6,399 bases of DNA, from assembly GCA_024642325.1 (NCBI GenBank), contig JAHEBI010000155.1, positions 1 to 6,399 on the forward strand, given 5' to 3'. Positions within the stretch are counted from its first letter, which is position 1. Each line of letters starts with the position of its first letter. Source of the DNA: Eudoraea sp. (GTDB taxonomy: Bacteria > Bacteroidota > Bacteroidia > Flavobacteriales > Flavobacteriaceae). A model generated the notes under the pieces. That model did no database searches. It saw only the letters and a list, made by a program, of their open reading frames with translations, and had not been told where the DNA came from. Shown piece by piece: positions 5,707-6,399 of this stretch. Both the position numbers and the translations under genes were made by a program.

Positions 5707-6399
5707 GTGATATATAAAGCTATTTTTAGATTCATTTTCTTATTTTGTTTTTTAGTCATATTTACATCACCTATTTACGCCCAAGGAATTAAAAGGGAAA
5801 TTGATTGGTCAGACTATCCCTATCCTATACCAAAAGAATTTAAAGAGCGTTTAAAATTTGGCCATATTATAGTTCCTGAAACTCGAAATTCTGATAATCC
5901 CCGAAAACTTAAAATTGCTTTCTGCATATTAAAAGGGAACCATCAAAATGGATTAGATAACCCCATTATATTTCTTCCAGGTGGACCAGGAGATGGCATG
6001 ACCGAGGCGGCGTCTTATTATTCATCCCCATCAGACCATTGGAAAGAAAGACTTGAATTTGCGGATATCGTTTTTTTCGACCCACGTGGTTGTGGTAAAT
6101 CTGAACCTGATCTTTGCCCGGATCTGGATAAGCCTGAATACCAATACCAACTTCTAATGGGAAGAACAGAAGAAGAAATGAATCAGGAAACCATTAGGGC
6201 TTTAACCAAATGCTTAGATTCTTTAACCCTGGAAAACGTTAATCTAAATTCCTACGGATCGGATGAAGTAGCCGAAGATATTGAAGATCTCAGGGTAAGT
6301 CTTGGAGTTGATAAATGGAATATTCAAGGCGGGTCTTATGGTACGCGATACGGACAGGGATTGATACGAAAATTTCCACAAAGTGTTAGAAGTGCAGTA
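5707..6399 (+). CDS. Secreted alpha/beta-hydrolase, tripeptidyl-aminopeptidase / proline-iminopeptidase-like (S33-like), 3'-truncated
   Basis: The first 231 codons of a serine hydrolase are open to the window end without a stop. The start is GTG at 5707: the frame is closed by TGA at 5644-5646, and the first in-frame ATG (5998) would remove the oxyanion region. From GTG, a basic-then-hydrophobic signal peptide (1-25) ends SPIYA|Q, a good signal-peptidase I site, so the enzyme is exported. Fold motifs follow in order: FGHIIVPETR (51-60), oxyanion-loop LPGGPGDG (90-97), DPRGCGKSEP (125-134), a small insert with TKCLDSL (167-173), NSYGSDEVAEDIEDLR (181-196), then WNIQGGSYGTRYG with the nucleophile elbow G-G-S210-Y-G. 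This order and the SYGTR elbow match S33 / TAP-like peptidases that remove N-terminal residues or short peptides. The catalytic Asp and His and the TAP-like C-terminal domain lie beyond the window. Specificity is not determinable; an esterase is possible. The gene is visibly more AT-rich at its start than the efflux and symporter genes. Confidence 0.88.
   Translation, partial: MIYKAIFRFIFLFCFLVIFTSPIYAQGIKREIDWSDYPYPIPKEFKERLKFGHIIVPETRNSDNPRKLKIAFCILKGNHQNGLDNPIIFLPGGPGDGMTEAASYYSSPSDHWKERLEFADIVFFDPRGCGKSEPDLCPDLDKPEYQYQLLMGRTEEEMNQETIRALTKCLDSLTLENVNLNSYGSDEVAEDIEDLRVSLGVDKWNIQGGSYGTRYGQGLIRKFPQSVRSAV

Overview
The window looks like chromosomal DNA from a member of the Bacteroidota, most likely a flavobacterium or close relative. 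The evidence is moderately AT-rich coding sequence, Bacteroidota-style lipoprotein signals, mostly weak Shine-Dalgarno sequences, and an exact match to the Bacteroidota -7 promoter element TAnnTTTG at 3385-3392. This placement is an inference from style; no marker gene is present. All recognisable genes lie on the plus strand.

Layout. (1) 1-2245 is the 3' end of a tripartite RND efflux operon: the C-terminal quarter of an AcrB/HAE1-type inner-membrane pump (cut by the left edge), then, one base after its stop codon, a TolC/OprM/NodT-type outer-membrane lipoprotein. The periplasmic adaptor, if present, should lie upstream of the window. (2) 2446-4834 is a possible sugar-uptake pair: a galactose-mutarotase-like protein followed by a 13-helix sodium:solute symporter of the SSS family, which has its own promoter candidate. 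(3) 5128-5532 is a small lipoprotein of unknown function with an unusual second hydrophobic segment near its C-terminus. (4) 5707-6399 is the first 231 codons of a secreted serine alpha/beta-hydrolase of the tripeptidyl-aminopeptidase / proline-iminopeptidase type (peptidase S33-like). It starts at GTG and runs off the right edge.

How the genes relate. The two efflux genes clearly work together: the pump drives export and the outer-membrane channel completes the conduit. The mutarotase-like protein and the symporter could cooperate by supplying one sugar anomer for sodium-coupled uptake, but this rests on adjacency and family only. The last two genes look like separate units, each preceded by a gap of 170-300 bases.

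I see no CRISPR array, RNA gene, insertion sequence or phage gene, and no convincing novel multi-gene system. The points most worth a second look are the mutarotase/symporter pairing, the two-anchor small lipoprotein, and the GTG-started exported hydrolase, which has no in-window ATG start.
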